Positions 11,283 through 21,315 of a stretch of 28,856 nt of DNA are shown piece after piece (position 1 is the first letter of the stretch; each line of letters begins with the position of its first letter). The position numbers and the translations under genes were made by a program. This DNA comes from Mesostigma viride (taxonomy: Eukaryota; Streptophyta; Mesostigmatophyceae; Mesostigmatales; Mesostigmataceae): contig RPFO01001562.1 in NCBI GenBank assembly GCA_009746045.1, positions 1-28,856 of the forward strand, given 5' to 3'. The notes under the pieces are model-generated. The model worked only from the letters and a program-made list of their open reading frames with translations, made no database searches and was not told the DNA's origin.

Positions 11283-12177
11283 ATGGATGGATGGATGGAT
11301 GGATGGATGGATGGATGGATGGATGGATGGATGGATGGATGGATGGATGGATGGATGGATGGATGGATGGATGGATGGATGGATGGATGGATGGATGGAT
11401 GGATGGATGGATGGATGGATGGAGGGAGGGAGGGAGGGAGGGAGGGAGGGAGGGAGGCTGGGAGGGAGGGAGGGAGGGAGGGAGGGAGGGAGGGAGGGAG
11501 GGAGGGAGGGAGGGAGGGAGGGAGGAGGGAGGGAGGGAGGGAGGGAGGGAGGGAGGGAGGGAGGGAGGGAGGGAGGAGGGAGGGAGGGAGGGAGGGAGGG
11601 AGGGAGGGAGGGAGGGAGGGAGGGAGGGAGGGAGGGAGGGAGGGAGGGAGGGAGGGAGGGAGGGAGGGAGGGAGGGAGGGAGGGAGGGAGGGAGGGAGGG
11701 AGGGAGGGAGGGAGGGAGGGAGGGAGGGAGGGAGGGAGGGAGGGAGGGAGGGAGGGAGGGAGGGAGGGAGGGAGGGAGGGAGGGAGGGAGGGAGGGAGGG
11801 AGGGAGGGAGGGAGGGAGGGAGGGAGGGAGGGAGGGAGGAGGGAGGGAGGGAGGGAGGGAGGGAGGGAGGGAGGGGGTGGGTGGTGGGTGGGTGGGTGGG
11901 TGGGTGGGTGGGTGGGTGGGTGGGTGGGTGGGTGGGTGGGTGGGTGGGTGGGTGGGTGGTGGGTGGGTGGGTGGGTGGTGGGTGGGTGGGTGGGTGGGTG
12001 GGTGGGTGGGTGGGTGGGTGGGTGGGTGGGTGGGTGGGTGGGTGGGTGGGTGGGTGGGTGGGTTGGTGGGTGGGCGGGTGGGTGGGTGGGTGGGTGGGTG
12101 GGCGGGTGGGTGGGTGGGTGGGTGGGATGGATGGATGTGGATGGATGGATGGTGGGTGGGTGGGTGGGTGGGTGGTG
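11283..12177 (+). repeat. Compound tetranucleotide microsatellite (ATGG, GGGA, GGGT)
   Basis: Three blocks in a row: GGAT/ATGG at 11283-11421, GGGA at 11421-11874 with a few slipped copies and one GGCT, and GGGT at about 11875-12177 with a short ATGG island near 12125-12151. The array ends seven bases before the stop codon of the dioxygenase gene. Open frames on both strands (Trp-Met-Asp-Gly, Gly-Arg-Glu, Ile-His-Pro-Ser) are repeat artefacts. Confidence 0.97.
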
Positions 12178-12183
12178 GACTAC

Positions 12184-13200
12184 TTACACAATCACTGGGC
12201 AAACGCTATCTGCGAGACCCTGGTTGCCCAGTCGCCTTGCCGTGCTGATGCCCTTGAAAAAAATGCGGCGATTTTCCACCTGGTACGCGGCACCAGCATG
12301 CACATGTGCTCCATGCCATAAAACAACATCACCAGGATTGAGCATCACCTCAGTTTTTCCCTCCCCCCTCTTGGAGATGTCCCTCTTCCTATAATGGCGG
12401 ATACTATTGTCGTACGAAACCCAACGTGTGTCGGGTTGTACAGCGATGATGCAACTTACTGGGAAGTATACCTCCCATGCCAAAACTTCACGTGTAAGAT
12501 CGGAATGGGGCCCTTGTTCTTTGCAGTTAGCCAGGCTTCGGAGCACCAGCAACTCACGTGGCTTAGGCACGTAGGACATGTCCAGCGCAGCATGCAGGAT
12601 CTTGACCGCCAATCCCACGACGAGCTTCCCAAACGGGCTGTCTTCGTCGATAAGGGCTTGGCTACGTTGCTTTGGAGGGAATGAAAACGTCTTGGTGTTC
12701 TCGTTGTACTTCCGAAAAATTCTGTCAAATTTAGTATCCGGAATGTCTTGCGCAGCATTCAGCATCTGCACGCGTACTTCCTCGCTTACGATGCCTCGTA
12801 TGACAGTGTATCCCCTCTCCCTGATATCCGCCGCACACTTCTTTTGTAAAGGGGTTTCGGCAATGTTCCTCTCACGCAATGCCACGTTTTCAATCGCCTT
12901 TTCCCCGGCATTCTTCCGGTTGCCCACACGGTGGTTCTCTTCGGCTTTCGATGCGGCGGGCGTTTTTTTCTTGGCAGGAACCTTCTTGGCCGCCTCCCGC
13001 CTTGCTTTTTGCCTTTCCGCCTGCTGCTTCCTATATGCCAGCAATCCACCAGCCCTCTTGATAGCAGCTTTCTGGTCGATGTCGCGCCACCTGTTTGCCT
13101 TCATGATTTTGGCTTGCATCTTCTTCATGGCTTTGCACGCCTTGGCGACTTCCTGCTCACTTGCCAAGTCGGATTCCAACATTACTACGGAATCCATCAT
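12184..13200 (-). CDS. 2-oxoglutarate/Fe(II)-dependent dioxygenase
   Basis: A single-exon gene of 338 codons from ATG 13200 to TAA at 12184. Residues 1-115 are Lys/Ala-rich and probably disordered or DNA-binding ([10 protein letters not shown]). From about residue 125 a double-stranded beta-helix dioxygenase is visible: [12 protein letters not shown], then GPHSDL with the HxD iron ligands His232 and Asp234, then the strand [16 protein letters not shown] giving the distal ligand His301, then ENRRIFFKG with Arg311/312 for 2-oxoglutarate. All expected active-site residues are present, so it should be active. The fold family includes prolyl hydroxylases, PhyH, AlkB and TET/JBP. I cannot tell whether the substrate is a nucleic acid base or a protein side chain. 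It is divergent from the peptidase gene and shares the 85-bp array 2 region with it. Its 3' end abuts the G-rich microsatellite. Confidence 0.82.
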   Translation of the reverse strand: MMDSVVMLESDLASEQEVAKACKAMKKMQAKIMKANRWRDIDQKAAIKRAGGLLAYRKQQAERQKARREAAKKVPAKKKTPAASKAEENHRVGNRKNAGEKAIENVALRERNIAETPLQKKCAADIRERGYTVIRGIVSEEVRVQMLNAAQDIPDTKFDRIFRKYNENTKTFSFPPKQRSQALIDEDSPFGKLVVGLAVKILHAALDMSYVPKPRELLVLRSLANCKEQGPHSDLTREVLAWEVYFPVSCIIAVQPDTRWVSYDNSIRHYRKRDISKRGEGKTEVMLNPGDVVLWHGAHVHAGAAYQVENRRIFFKGISTARRLGNQGLADSVCPVIV

Positions 13201-13983
13201 AGACCGGCAAAGAACAACAGGGTTCAAAAGCAACCGATAATATGTAAAGGCTGTATCGATCGGGAGGACTTCCGCCGTGCAGCGACAGCTATACCAACCT
13301 TGAGGACAACATTGACATTATTAATTTACGAGCTGCCAGGACAACAGCGGGTCGCTGCGTGCCTGCCGCCAGAAGGATCGAGGGGGGTGGTACACAAATA
13401 CCGTACAGGTGGTACACAACTGCAGCCAGGACAACAGCGAGTCGCTGCGTACCTGCCGTGGGAAGGAGCGGGGTGGTACACAAATACCGTACAGGTGGTA
13501 CACAACTGCAGCCAGGACAACAGCGAGTCGCTGCGTACCTGCCGTGGGAAGGAGCGGGGTGGTACACAAATACCGTACAGGTGGTACACAACTGCAGCCA
13601 GCACCACAGCGAGTCGCTGCGTACCTGCCGTGGGAAGGCGGGGGTGGTACACAAATACCGTACAGGTGGTACACAACTGCAGCCAGGACCACAGCGAGTC
13701 GCTGCGTACCTGCCGTGGGAAGGAGCGGGGTGGTACACAAATACCGTACAGGTGGTACACGCACTCGATCGATCGGGTGCCATGCTGGCAATTGTAAGAT
13801 GCATCGTGTATGATGTAGGTATTTAGGTAGTGGCACGCAAATGCATGGTTGTACAGTGCAGTGACAGCAGTACAGGCAGAGGTAATGAGGTATCAACATC
13901 TGTCCCCCCGATCACGTGAGCCTGAGGTAATTATTGGATCACGTTAACGGTAATTACCTTGCAGGCAGTACGCAACCGTAGCA
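13201..13983. promoter_or_regulatory. Divergent intergenic region 2 with 85-bp array
   Basis: This lies between the ATG of the dioxygenase (13200, minus) and the ATG of the peptidase gene (13984, plus). It holds array 2 (13335-13765) and about 220 bp of unique sequence on the plus-gene side. No clear TATA box is claimed. The layout matches the other two divergent regions. Confidence 0.55.
13335..13765 (-). repeat. 85-bp tandem repeat array 2 (inverted)
   Basis: Four full copies and a degenerate partial copy (13335-13384) of the same unit as array 1, in reverse complement: GGTGGTACACAACTGCAGCC, GCGTACCTGCCGTGGGAAGG and ACAAATACCGTACAG are diagnostic. Copies differ mainly in AGGAGCGGGG versus AGGCGGGGG and CCAGGACAACAG versus CCAGCACCACAG. 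Confidence 0.92.
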
Positions 13984-16900
13984 ATGGCCGCTAAAGATTG
14001 TCGATCCGTTTGGGAGTCACAACAGTATGTATCCGCGATGGAATATGCGCGCAGCAATTTCCACGTGGTGGTAAGTTCCTTCATGAGTATTCACATTGTA
14101 GTCTTGCTTGTGATTCATCGGCGGGTATATGTATCTGATGGGTAACAATGTCCCGTTGGAAGCACCGTGTCGGGTCGCGGGGTATCTGCTGCCGACCAAT
14201 ACATCGATGGTTACTGACTGTCTTTGATCGCAGTGCTAATGATGGCGCGTGACCATCATAACTGAACGGTCCTGGGTTTGTCGAGCGGTTGCCTGCGTGT
14301 GTCTCGCTGTGCGTCTCTGCCCTTGCACCGCAGGCGCAACAGTATAAGCTGCCCGAGCAATTCGATCAAGCGTCCAAAGGGTGTCAGAGCACATCCAACT
14401 GGGAGAGACTGGCGGTATCAAAGTACATGCTTGACGCATTGCAGGGCCGTCGGGCTACTTTTTGTAAGCATGTCACAGCTGGTAATGAGGCCATGGAGAA
14501 GCCCGGAGAGGTGGCGGGGACCGAGGAGAGTGATGAGGGCGAGGAAGAGGTTGCGCAGGCGGTCAGCGGTGAGAAGAAGAAGAAGGGGACCGAGGAGAGT
14601 GATGAGGGCGAGGAAGAGGTTGCGCAGGCGGTCAGCGGTGAGAAGAAGAAGAAGAAGAATGGGAAGGAGTCACCGTATTTGGTTGCGGTGAGTTCCCCTT
14701 TGCTTCTTCATGTGCTGCACGTGTACATGGATGTTTGTATACTACTACGAAGTTAGAGGAAGCATGAACGGCAATGCTGGACATGTGTGGACTGTTCTTC
14801 TCATGTGTTGTTGCTGTAAACCGTTGCTGTGCTGATTTGTGCATATCCTTGACATGTGTGCAGAGGAGGCAACTAACGCGGGCGGTCCGTTATTGGAGCG
14901 GCAAGTGTCTGAAGGAGATGCAGGACCCAGTGGGTGCGTGCTCGCAGGCGGCAGCTGTACCTGGAGAAGGGTTGTCGGGAACACCGGGGGATGCACTTGT
15001 CCTGGACGCCGCGGCGTTGTGTCAGATGATCTGCAACCGCGCAGTGGCGTCGTTGCCCCACGTGGCGGCTGCGTTGGTTACCGCGGGGGAGGGCTCCTTC
15101 GGGCCGCGCATGCTGGCACACATGGCACTGTCTGCTCAGGTAGGCGACTGTGTGATTGCTTGTTGCATGCAACATGTTGACGACAATCTTTATTTGCATA
15201 TGGGAACAGCGCGTTGATTACTTATTCATATGTGACAGCAAAATGTGGCCTGTGCTTTCTCTCCCTGCTGGTGGATGTAATGTTAGGCACAGCACATGCG
15301 AATATCGGCTGTCCTCTTTGCTGATACTGCATGAATGACTCAATGCGTAACCCGCTTTCTCTCAGCACTGAATCTGTGGCACGAGAGGGGTGAGGGGGGG
15401 CGGCATCGGACAAGATGCTGAAGAGATGTAGAATCAAACAGATGGGAGGGGAAGCCAAAGTTACATGTGCAAGGAGACGTGTCCAGGGGGGGGGGGGGGG
15501 GGCAGAGAATTGGAATTGAGTAGGAGGACAGCCAGATGGTATGGGCAACAGGACGGAAAGAATGTGGGTGTAATGGGGTGCTGGCATGCATGGATGGGTG
15601 TAATGGGGTGCTGGCATGCGTGGATGGGTGTAATGGGGTGCTGGCATGCATGGATGGGTGTAATGGGGTGCTGGCATGCATGGATGGGTGTAATGGGGTG
15701 CTGGCATGCGTGGATGGGTGTAATGGGGTGCTGGCATGCATGGATGGGTGTAATGGGGTGCTGGCATGCATGGATGGGTGTAATGGGGTGCTGGCATGCG
15801 TGGATGGGTGTAATGGGGTGCTGGCATGCGTGGATGGGTGTAATGGGGTGCTGGCATGCATGGATGGGTGTAATGGGGTGCTGGCATGCATGGATGGGTG
15901 TAATGGGGTGCTGGCATGCGTGGATGGGTGTAATGGGGTGCTGGCATGCATGGATGGGTGTAATGGGGTGCTGGCATGCATGGATGGGTGTAATGGAAGA
16001 GAATACGCATCCTTTTTGCCGGGGGCCTTACACCTTTCCCCTAGACTCCTTGTTTTACTTTATTCTGTGGGAACATGCAGCTGGGAGGCATCCACATGCA
16101 TGGAGTAACGGCTCCACTTGGGCAGCCAGGACATGCGACCACTGGGCCGCTCCGCGAGGGCCTGGCAACGGAAGGGAGACTGCCGAAGAAGCAGGCCACA
16201 GGGCCGCTCCGCGAGGGCCTGGCAACGGCAGGGAGACTGCCGAAGAAGCGGGCCACAGGGCAGCCCCGCGAGGGCCTGGCAACGGAAGGGAGACTGCCGA
16301 AGAAGCAGGCCACAGGGCAGCCGGGGAGGGCGGCACAGAGGCCGGGGGCGGAGGCGGAGGTGGCGGGGAGGGGGGTGGAGGAGGGAGTTCGCGAGACGAT
16401 GGCGGCGGAGGGGGACACGGGGGGGAAGGCGGAGGCGGCGGGGAGGGGGGTGGAGGAGGGAGTTCGCGAGACGATGGCGGCGGAGGGGGACACGGGGGGG
16501 AAGGCGGAGGCGGCGGGGAGGGGGGTGGAGGAGGGAGTTCGCGAGACGATGGCGGCGGAGGGGGACACGGGGGGAAGGCGGAGGCGGCGGGGAGGGGGGA
16601 GGGAGTTCGCGAGACGATGGCGGCGGAGGGGGACACGGGGGGAAGGCGGAGGCGGCGGGGAGGGGGTGGGGGAGGGAGTTCGCGAGACGATGGCGGCGGA
16701 GGGGGACACGGGGGGGAAGGCGGAGGCGGCGGGGAGGGGGGTGGGGGAGGGAGTTCGCGAGACGATGGCGGCGGAGGGGGACACGGGGGGGAAGGCGGAG
16801 GCGGCGGGGAGGGGGGTGGAGGAGGGAGATCCAGAGACGATGGCGGCGGAGGGGGACACGGGGGGGAAGGCGGAGGCGGCGGGGAGGGGGGTGGAGGAGG

Positions 16901-18964
16901 GAGTTCGCGAGACGATGGCGGCGGAGGGGGACACGGGGGGGAAGGCGGAGGCGGCGGGGAGGGGGGTGGGGGAGGGAGTTCGCGAGACGATGGCGGCGGA
17001 GGGGGACACGGGGGGGAAGGCGGAGGCGGCGGGGAGGGGGGTGGGGGAGGGAGTTCGCGAGACGATGGCGGCGGAGGGGGACACGGGGGGGAAGGCGGAG
17101 GCGGCGGGGAGGGGGGTGGAGGAGGGAGTTCGCGAGACGATGGCGGCGGAGGGGGACACGGGGGGGAAGGCGGAGGCGGCGGGGAGGGGGGTGGGGGAGG
17201 GAGTTCGCGAGACGATGGCGGCGGAGGGGACACGGGGGGGAAGGCGGAGGCGGCGGGGAGGGGGTGGGGGAGGGAGATCCAGAGACGATGGCGGCGGAGG
17301 GTGACACGGGGGGGAAGGCGGAGGCGGCGGGGAGGGGGTGGAGGAGGGAGATCCAGACTCGAGGCATGCGGAGGTGGGGCCGGGGGCGGAGGCGGAGGCT
17401 GAGGAAGCGGGGACGGGGGGGCGGCGGTGGTGGTTGAGTTGTCCTCCACCGATGAGGAGCCTAGCGTCAGCGTCATTGGGAAGCCAAAAAAGAAGAAGAG
17501 GAAGGTGGTAGTGGCGTCGCCAGGGCCGCAGACGAGGAGGAGGCGGGCTGCACAGCAGGCTGCGGAGACGTCGAACACGGGGGGGAAGGACGGAGATCCA
17601 GACTCGAGGGGTGTGGAGGTGGGGACGGGGGGCAAGGCGGAGGCGGCGGGTACGGGGGGGACGAGAGAGTTCCAGAGAGGATGGCGGCGGAGGGGGAGAC
17701 GGGGGGGAAGGCGGAGGCGCTGCAGAAGGGGAAGCGTGGTGCGAGGCAGAGAGCGGAGGCGGCGATGAAGGTAGTGGTGGTGGTCCATCCTCAGGCGAGT
17801 GCGGCGGCAGAGGGGACGGTGGGGAAGCCGCCAGGGCCACAGTCGAGTGAGAAGGCAGCGGGGGTGAAGGCGGGAGACTGCGCCGATCTTCCCCTCGACC
17901 TTGCTAAGGATGATGATGATGCAGGGACTGCCAGCCCTGTGGAGATCGATCGCACCACTGACCCGGCATTTCCGGCAGAGTGTCCTGGTCCCGACGAGGA
18001 CTGCAGGCACTGCACGGAGAGTGCGGAACTGTTGAGAAAGCACGGTGAGCACAGGGTGAAGGCTGGCCGGGAGCACACGGGGAAATGGGGGGATAACAGC
18101 TGTGCCCCAGACGCTGCCATCGAGTTTGCCAACGCGGGAGCTGCGGTGGTGTCTGGTGGCGGGGTCGGGCTAGCACAGCTTCTCACGGGTCGAGCGAGGG
18201 GTCGCGCCCATGACCCCCAGCGATGCGAGCTGGGCACGTGCATCATCCGGTGGTTTATCGCTATCGATACAGAGCCGCGCAAGAATTACGAGAAGTGGCA
18301 GAAGAGGGTGCACAAAGGATGCGCTGATGCAGCGCAGGTGCCGGTGGGCAAATTCCTGGGTGCTTCCCGCTGCTTGACGACTGTGATGTGGCATCTGCAG
18401 GGGTGCGACCTCCGCGAAGTAGGCCACACATGTCGGCCCACGGAGGAGCTGCTCGTGAAGCTTCCTATCGACTGCCACATGAAGTGCACGCCATCGCGAC
18501 GCAATGCTGGACACTCCATCCTCGAGGCCATCCAGATGGCGCTGACCCAAGGGTGCGGCACCAACGGTAAGACGTTGTGCACCCCTGGGTGCGCGGGTTT
18601 CCATGAACGCTCTGTACGAGTCTTCAAGACTGTCCCGACCATGATCCCGGTCATGGACTTCTTCATGGAGAGACTGCCGGCAGAGACTGCGCACCAACTG
18701 CCGGAAGAGATCGTGGTACGCATCACGGTGGGGGGCGAAGAGCGTAAAAGGTACGAGGTGACTGCGTGGCTCTGCGCCGTCCTCGTGTATAAACAGGAGA
18801 AGCACTGGCAGCTCCTACGGCGCGCTGGCAGGGCCGCGGCGTGGCGTGAAGTGGACAGTTTTGTTCACCCCAGGAACACCGTGCCCTTGGAAGGTGCAAT
18901 TGGCGACAGGGCCAAGGACACGCTAGCCTGCATGTATATTGTGGCTGAGGCACACCCTCTTTAG
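13984..18964 (+). CDS. Repeat-rich nuclear protein with C-terminal USP-like cysteine peptidase
   Basis: Four exons joined in phase 0: 13984-14070, 14334-14687, 14864-15139 and 16081-18964 (donors GTAAGT, GTGAGT, GTAGGC; acceptors CCGCAG, GTGCAG, ATGCAG). Exon 2 has a 23-residue acidic/Lys block duplicated (EESDEGEEEVAQAVSGEKKK). Exon 4 opens with three 19-residue repeats (REGLATEGRLPKK), then about 13 copies of a 25-residue repeat (VRETMAAEGDTGGKAEAAGRG), then an SV40-type NLS (KPKKKKRKV). The C-terminal ~300 residues resemble a USP-type peptidase: GDNSCAPDAAIEF (Cys codon 18101-18103), CxnC pairs as in a zinc finger subdomain, and a His box RYEVTAW...EKHWQLL (His 18803-18805) followed by WREVDSF (Asp 18854-18856). 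The frame drops by one at five places between 17225 and 17660, each in or beside G runs. Predicted role: removing ubiquitin or a ubiquitin-like tag in the nucleus. Confidence 0.66.
14517..14654 (+). repeat. 69-bp coding duplication
   Basis: Two tandem copies of a 69-base block beginning GGGACCGAGGAGAGTGATGA and ending in AAG repeats, inside exon 2 of the peptidase gene. The length is a multiple of three, so the frame is kept; it encodes the acidic block twice. Confidence 0.9.
15569..15988 (+). repeat. 30-bp minisatellite, 14 copies, in an intron
   Basis: Unit TGTAATGGGGTGCTGGCATG followed by CATGGATGGG, exactly 30 bp and nearly invariant except for one A/G site (CATGCATGG or CATGCGTGG). It sits in the 941-bp third intron of the peptidase gene (15140-16080), after a run of about 16 G near 15487. 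Since 30 is a multiple of three, frames stay open through it on both strands, but the surrounding intron signals argue against coding. Confidence 0.95.
16137..16325 (+). repeat. 57-bp coding repeat, three copies
   Basis: Units of 57 bp carrying GGGCCGCTCCGCGAGGGCCT encode a 19-residue repeat (REGLATEGRLPKK core), at the start of exon 4 of the peptidase gene. The basic RLPKK ends suggest a nucleic-acid-binding or nuclear role, which is inference. Confidence 0.85.
16370..17360 (+). repeat. 75-bp coding minisatellite, about 13 copies
   Basis: Unit of 75 bp carrying GAGGGAGTTCGCGAGACGAT and GACACGGGGGGGAAGGCGG, encoding VRETMAAEGDTGGKAEAAGRG within a 25-residue period. Two late copies have GATCCAGAGACG in place of TTCGCGAGACG. 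Some copies have one G fewer in a G run, and one (near 16600) is shortened. A degenerate unit recurs at 17670-17725, just before the unique part of the protein. Confidence 0.92.
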
Positions 18965-20010
18965 GTGTTCACCATGCACGCATGTATCCTGGGGTTCCCG
19001 GCTTTGTCTCAATAGCTGCAGCTCCAGTTTCATCCTGTCATGGCCTGACAGGAGCATTGGTCCAAAACTTGAATCCTGGACACATGTATGGAGTGAGAGA
19101 TGTATTCCTGGACGAATGCATGATGAACAAGGCCCACATGGATCGAGCACACTTGTTGCCCACATTGCATTAATGCCCATGCAGCTTTGTCAAGAAGGCT
19201 CCACGCCTATGATAATATGTTTTACTACCCAGGGTAAGGATGACCCTGCATGGTGTCAAGGAGACAGCCTGGTGTGATTGCATCCCCTATGCATCTGCTG
19301 ACCTTGGGACTGTTTTAAATGCATTGCACCCACACTGTATAGATGCCAGGCGGTGCTACTGAGCATTTCAGATGGCACCTGTGACCTGACTAGATCCTTT
19401 ATACTGAAAGAAGGACGGGTGTATCAGTTCCCCTGTTGTTGTGTATAGCCATCAAGGATATCATGGTAGCTAGCATTATATTAAGTGAGACAACTATAAT
19501 TCTTAGGGTTATTTTGCTCCACGAGGGCCCCAGCAGGAGCGAGTTACTAATTAAGTCTGGGCCGCTGTTGTTAGGCTATATAGTAGTGGACCTACATGTA
19601 CATAGCACCGTCTTGGGGAGACATCCACTATCTTTGTTGGGGAAAAGAAGTTGTCCGCGACCCCACAACGGCCACACGATACTATTCCATGAATTAATTT
19701 GTTATGTTCGAAAGGTACGTGTTACAAATATAGGAATTAATAACATGAAATCATGTAACACATGTGCAGCTGACTAGGGGCATATTAGTTGTCTCACTTC
19801 AAATATGGCGTTGGATCACCATGCGTCCATGTCCCAGTTAATAGGGTTTTTACTACATATTATGTGATACAACCTGTTGGTGATGGGTGTAAACTGCCAC
19901 CTACTCGATCTGGGTGCACAAGTGCACACGCACCTCCATGTATTCCAGGAAGCACGCTAGACAGGACCCCTAGGGTAGAGAGCTTAGATACAACAGTGTT
20001 GGCTTCATGT
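18965..20010. other. Intergenic DNA without a recognisable gene
   Basis: This follows the TAG of the peptidase gene. Short open frames (18939-19277 plus, 19436-19777 plus) carry no motif that I recognise and no supporting splice signals. The last ~85 bp (from 19925) resemble 20600-20735 in part, for example a shared ACCCCTAGGGT, and belong to the duplicated unit described next. Confidence 0.4.
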
Positions 20011-20338
20011 TGTAGATAGCTTTGACCGGTAGGATTGCGTGTCCCCATCCATCCATCCATCCATCCATCCATCCATCCATCCATCCATCCATCCATCCAT
20101 CCATCCATCCATCCATCCATCCATCCATCCATCCATCCATCCATCCATCCATCCATCCATCCATCCATCCATCCATCCATCCATCCATCCATCCATCCAT
20201 CCATCCATCCATCGGGGTTAATGCTCCGTGACTCCGCGACGCGAGCACGAGTTTAATTATATAATTCATTAATGTAGTCCAGCAGCAAATCAAAATTAAT
20301 TAATTAAACTCGTGCTCGCGTCGCGGAGTCACGGAGCA
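20011..20338. repeat. CCAT microsatellite followed by a 38-bp-stem hairpin
   Basis: Lead TAGATAGCTTTGACCGGTAGG (20013-), then about 42 copies of CCAT (20045-20213), then an inverted repeat: 20222-20259 (TGCTCCGTGACTCCGCGACG...) and its exact reverse complement at 20301-20338, with a 41-base AT-rich loop. The same lead and the same first arm recur around the CCCT array at 20705-21095, so this is a copy of a dispersed unit. Confidence 0.88.
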
Positions 20339-20704
20339 CGTGTCTATTAAATAATTAATTAATGTGCACAAAATTAATTAATTCCTTAACTAGCTTATTA
20401 ATTAATTGGCGTGTCACGAGTTGAATACAAAATTTAAACTGATGAATTGGCGTCTCCGCATGTGCAGAGGACATGCATGGGGGTGCTAGTCCTCTTTAAG
20501 TGATTTGGAGAAAGATGATGGACATGGCCACGTGGGCCCATGGTCATGAATTTATTGATTAATTAATAGACACGTGACTGTGCAGGTCATAGAGGCCAAC
20601 AAGCCCCATGCAGTGGGGAAGGAACGTGTTTTCACACGAGGGCGGCATGCCAACCAAGACCCCTAGGGTCGCGACCATCACAAAGAGAACATAGAACTGT
20701 TTTG
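20339..20704. other. AT-rich spacer, nothing recognised
   Basis: TTAATTAA-rich DNA to about 20575, then unique sequence. I see no gene or clear regulatory element. Confidence 0.35.
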
Positions 20705-21100
20705 TAGATCGCTTTGACCGGTAGGATTGCGTGCACCCCTCCCTCCCTCCCTCCCTCCCTCCCTCCCTCCCTCCCTCTCCCCTCCCTCCCTCCCTCCCTC
20801 CTCCCTCCCTCCCTCCCTCCCTCCCTCCCTCCCTCCCTCCCTCCCTCCCTCCCTCCCTCCCTCCCTCCCTCCCTCCCTCCCTCCCTCCCTCCCTCCCTCC
20901 CTCCCTCCCTCCCTCCCTCCATCCATCCACCCCCCTCCACCCTAGCTCCCTCCCTCCCTCCCTCCCTCCCTCCCTCCCTCCCTCCCTCCCTCCATCCATC
21001 CAGCCTAAACCCTCCCTCCCTCCCTCCCTCCCTCCATCCATCCATCCATCCGGGTTAATGCTCCGTGACTCCCCAGTGGAAGCACGAGTTTAATTATATA
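20705..21100. repeat. CCCT microsatellite with the same flanks as the CCAT array
   Basis: The lead TAGATCGCTTTGACCGGTAGG is followed by CCCT repeats from about 20736 to 21050, broken by CCAT islands near 20920, 20992 and 21035 and short unique bits (CACCCTAGCTCC, AGCCTAAACC). It ends with GGGTTAATGCTCCGTGACTC and GCACGAGTTTAATTATAT, the same right flank as near 20214-20262. Gly-Arg-Glu and Pro-Ser frames here are artefacts. Confidence 0.9.
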
Positions 21101-21315
21101 CTTAATTAATGTGCACATGTGTGTGCATGGGCAAAAGCTGGCTAAGTCAATCAAAAGACGATATAATAATTTAGTACTTAATAAGTTAATTAATAAGACA
21201 TGTGCACCGTGTGTACAACAGGCATCAGTAATCACCGATAAGTAAACCAAGGCAACCACGATGTTAGATCATGGATCCAAGTCGACAAAGCTGCTGTCAC
21301 GGTATCCTACATGTC

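Noticed and set aside
11191-12394. Long open frames of Trp-Met-Asp-Gly, Gly-Arg-Glu and Gly-Gly-Trp-Val repeats
   Set aside because: They are translations of tetranucleotide microsatellites, open in several frames on both strands, and have no unique sequence or splice support.
15222-18076. Long antisense Pro/Ser/Arg-rich and His-Pro frames (minus strand)
   Set aside because: They are shadows of the 30-bp and 75-bp minisatellites; the plus strand has exon borders in matching phase and a recognisable peptidase domain.
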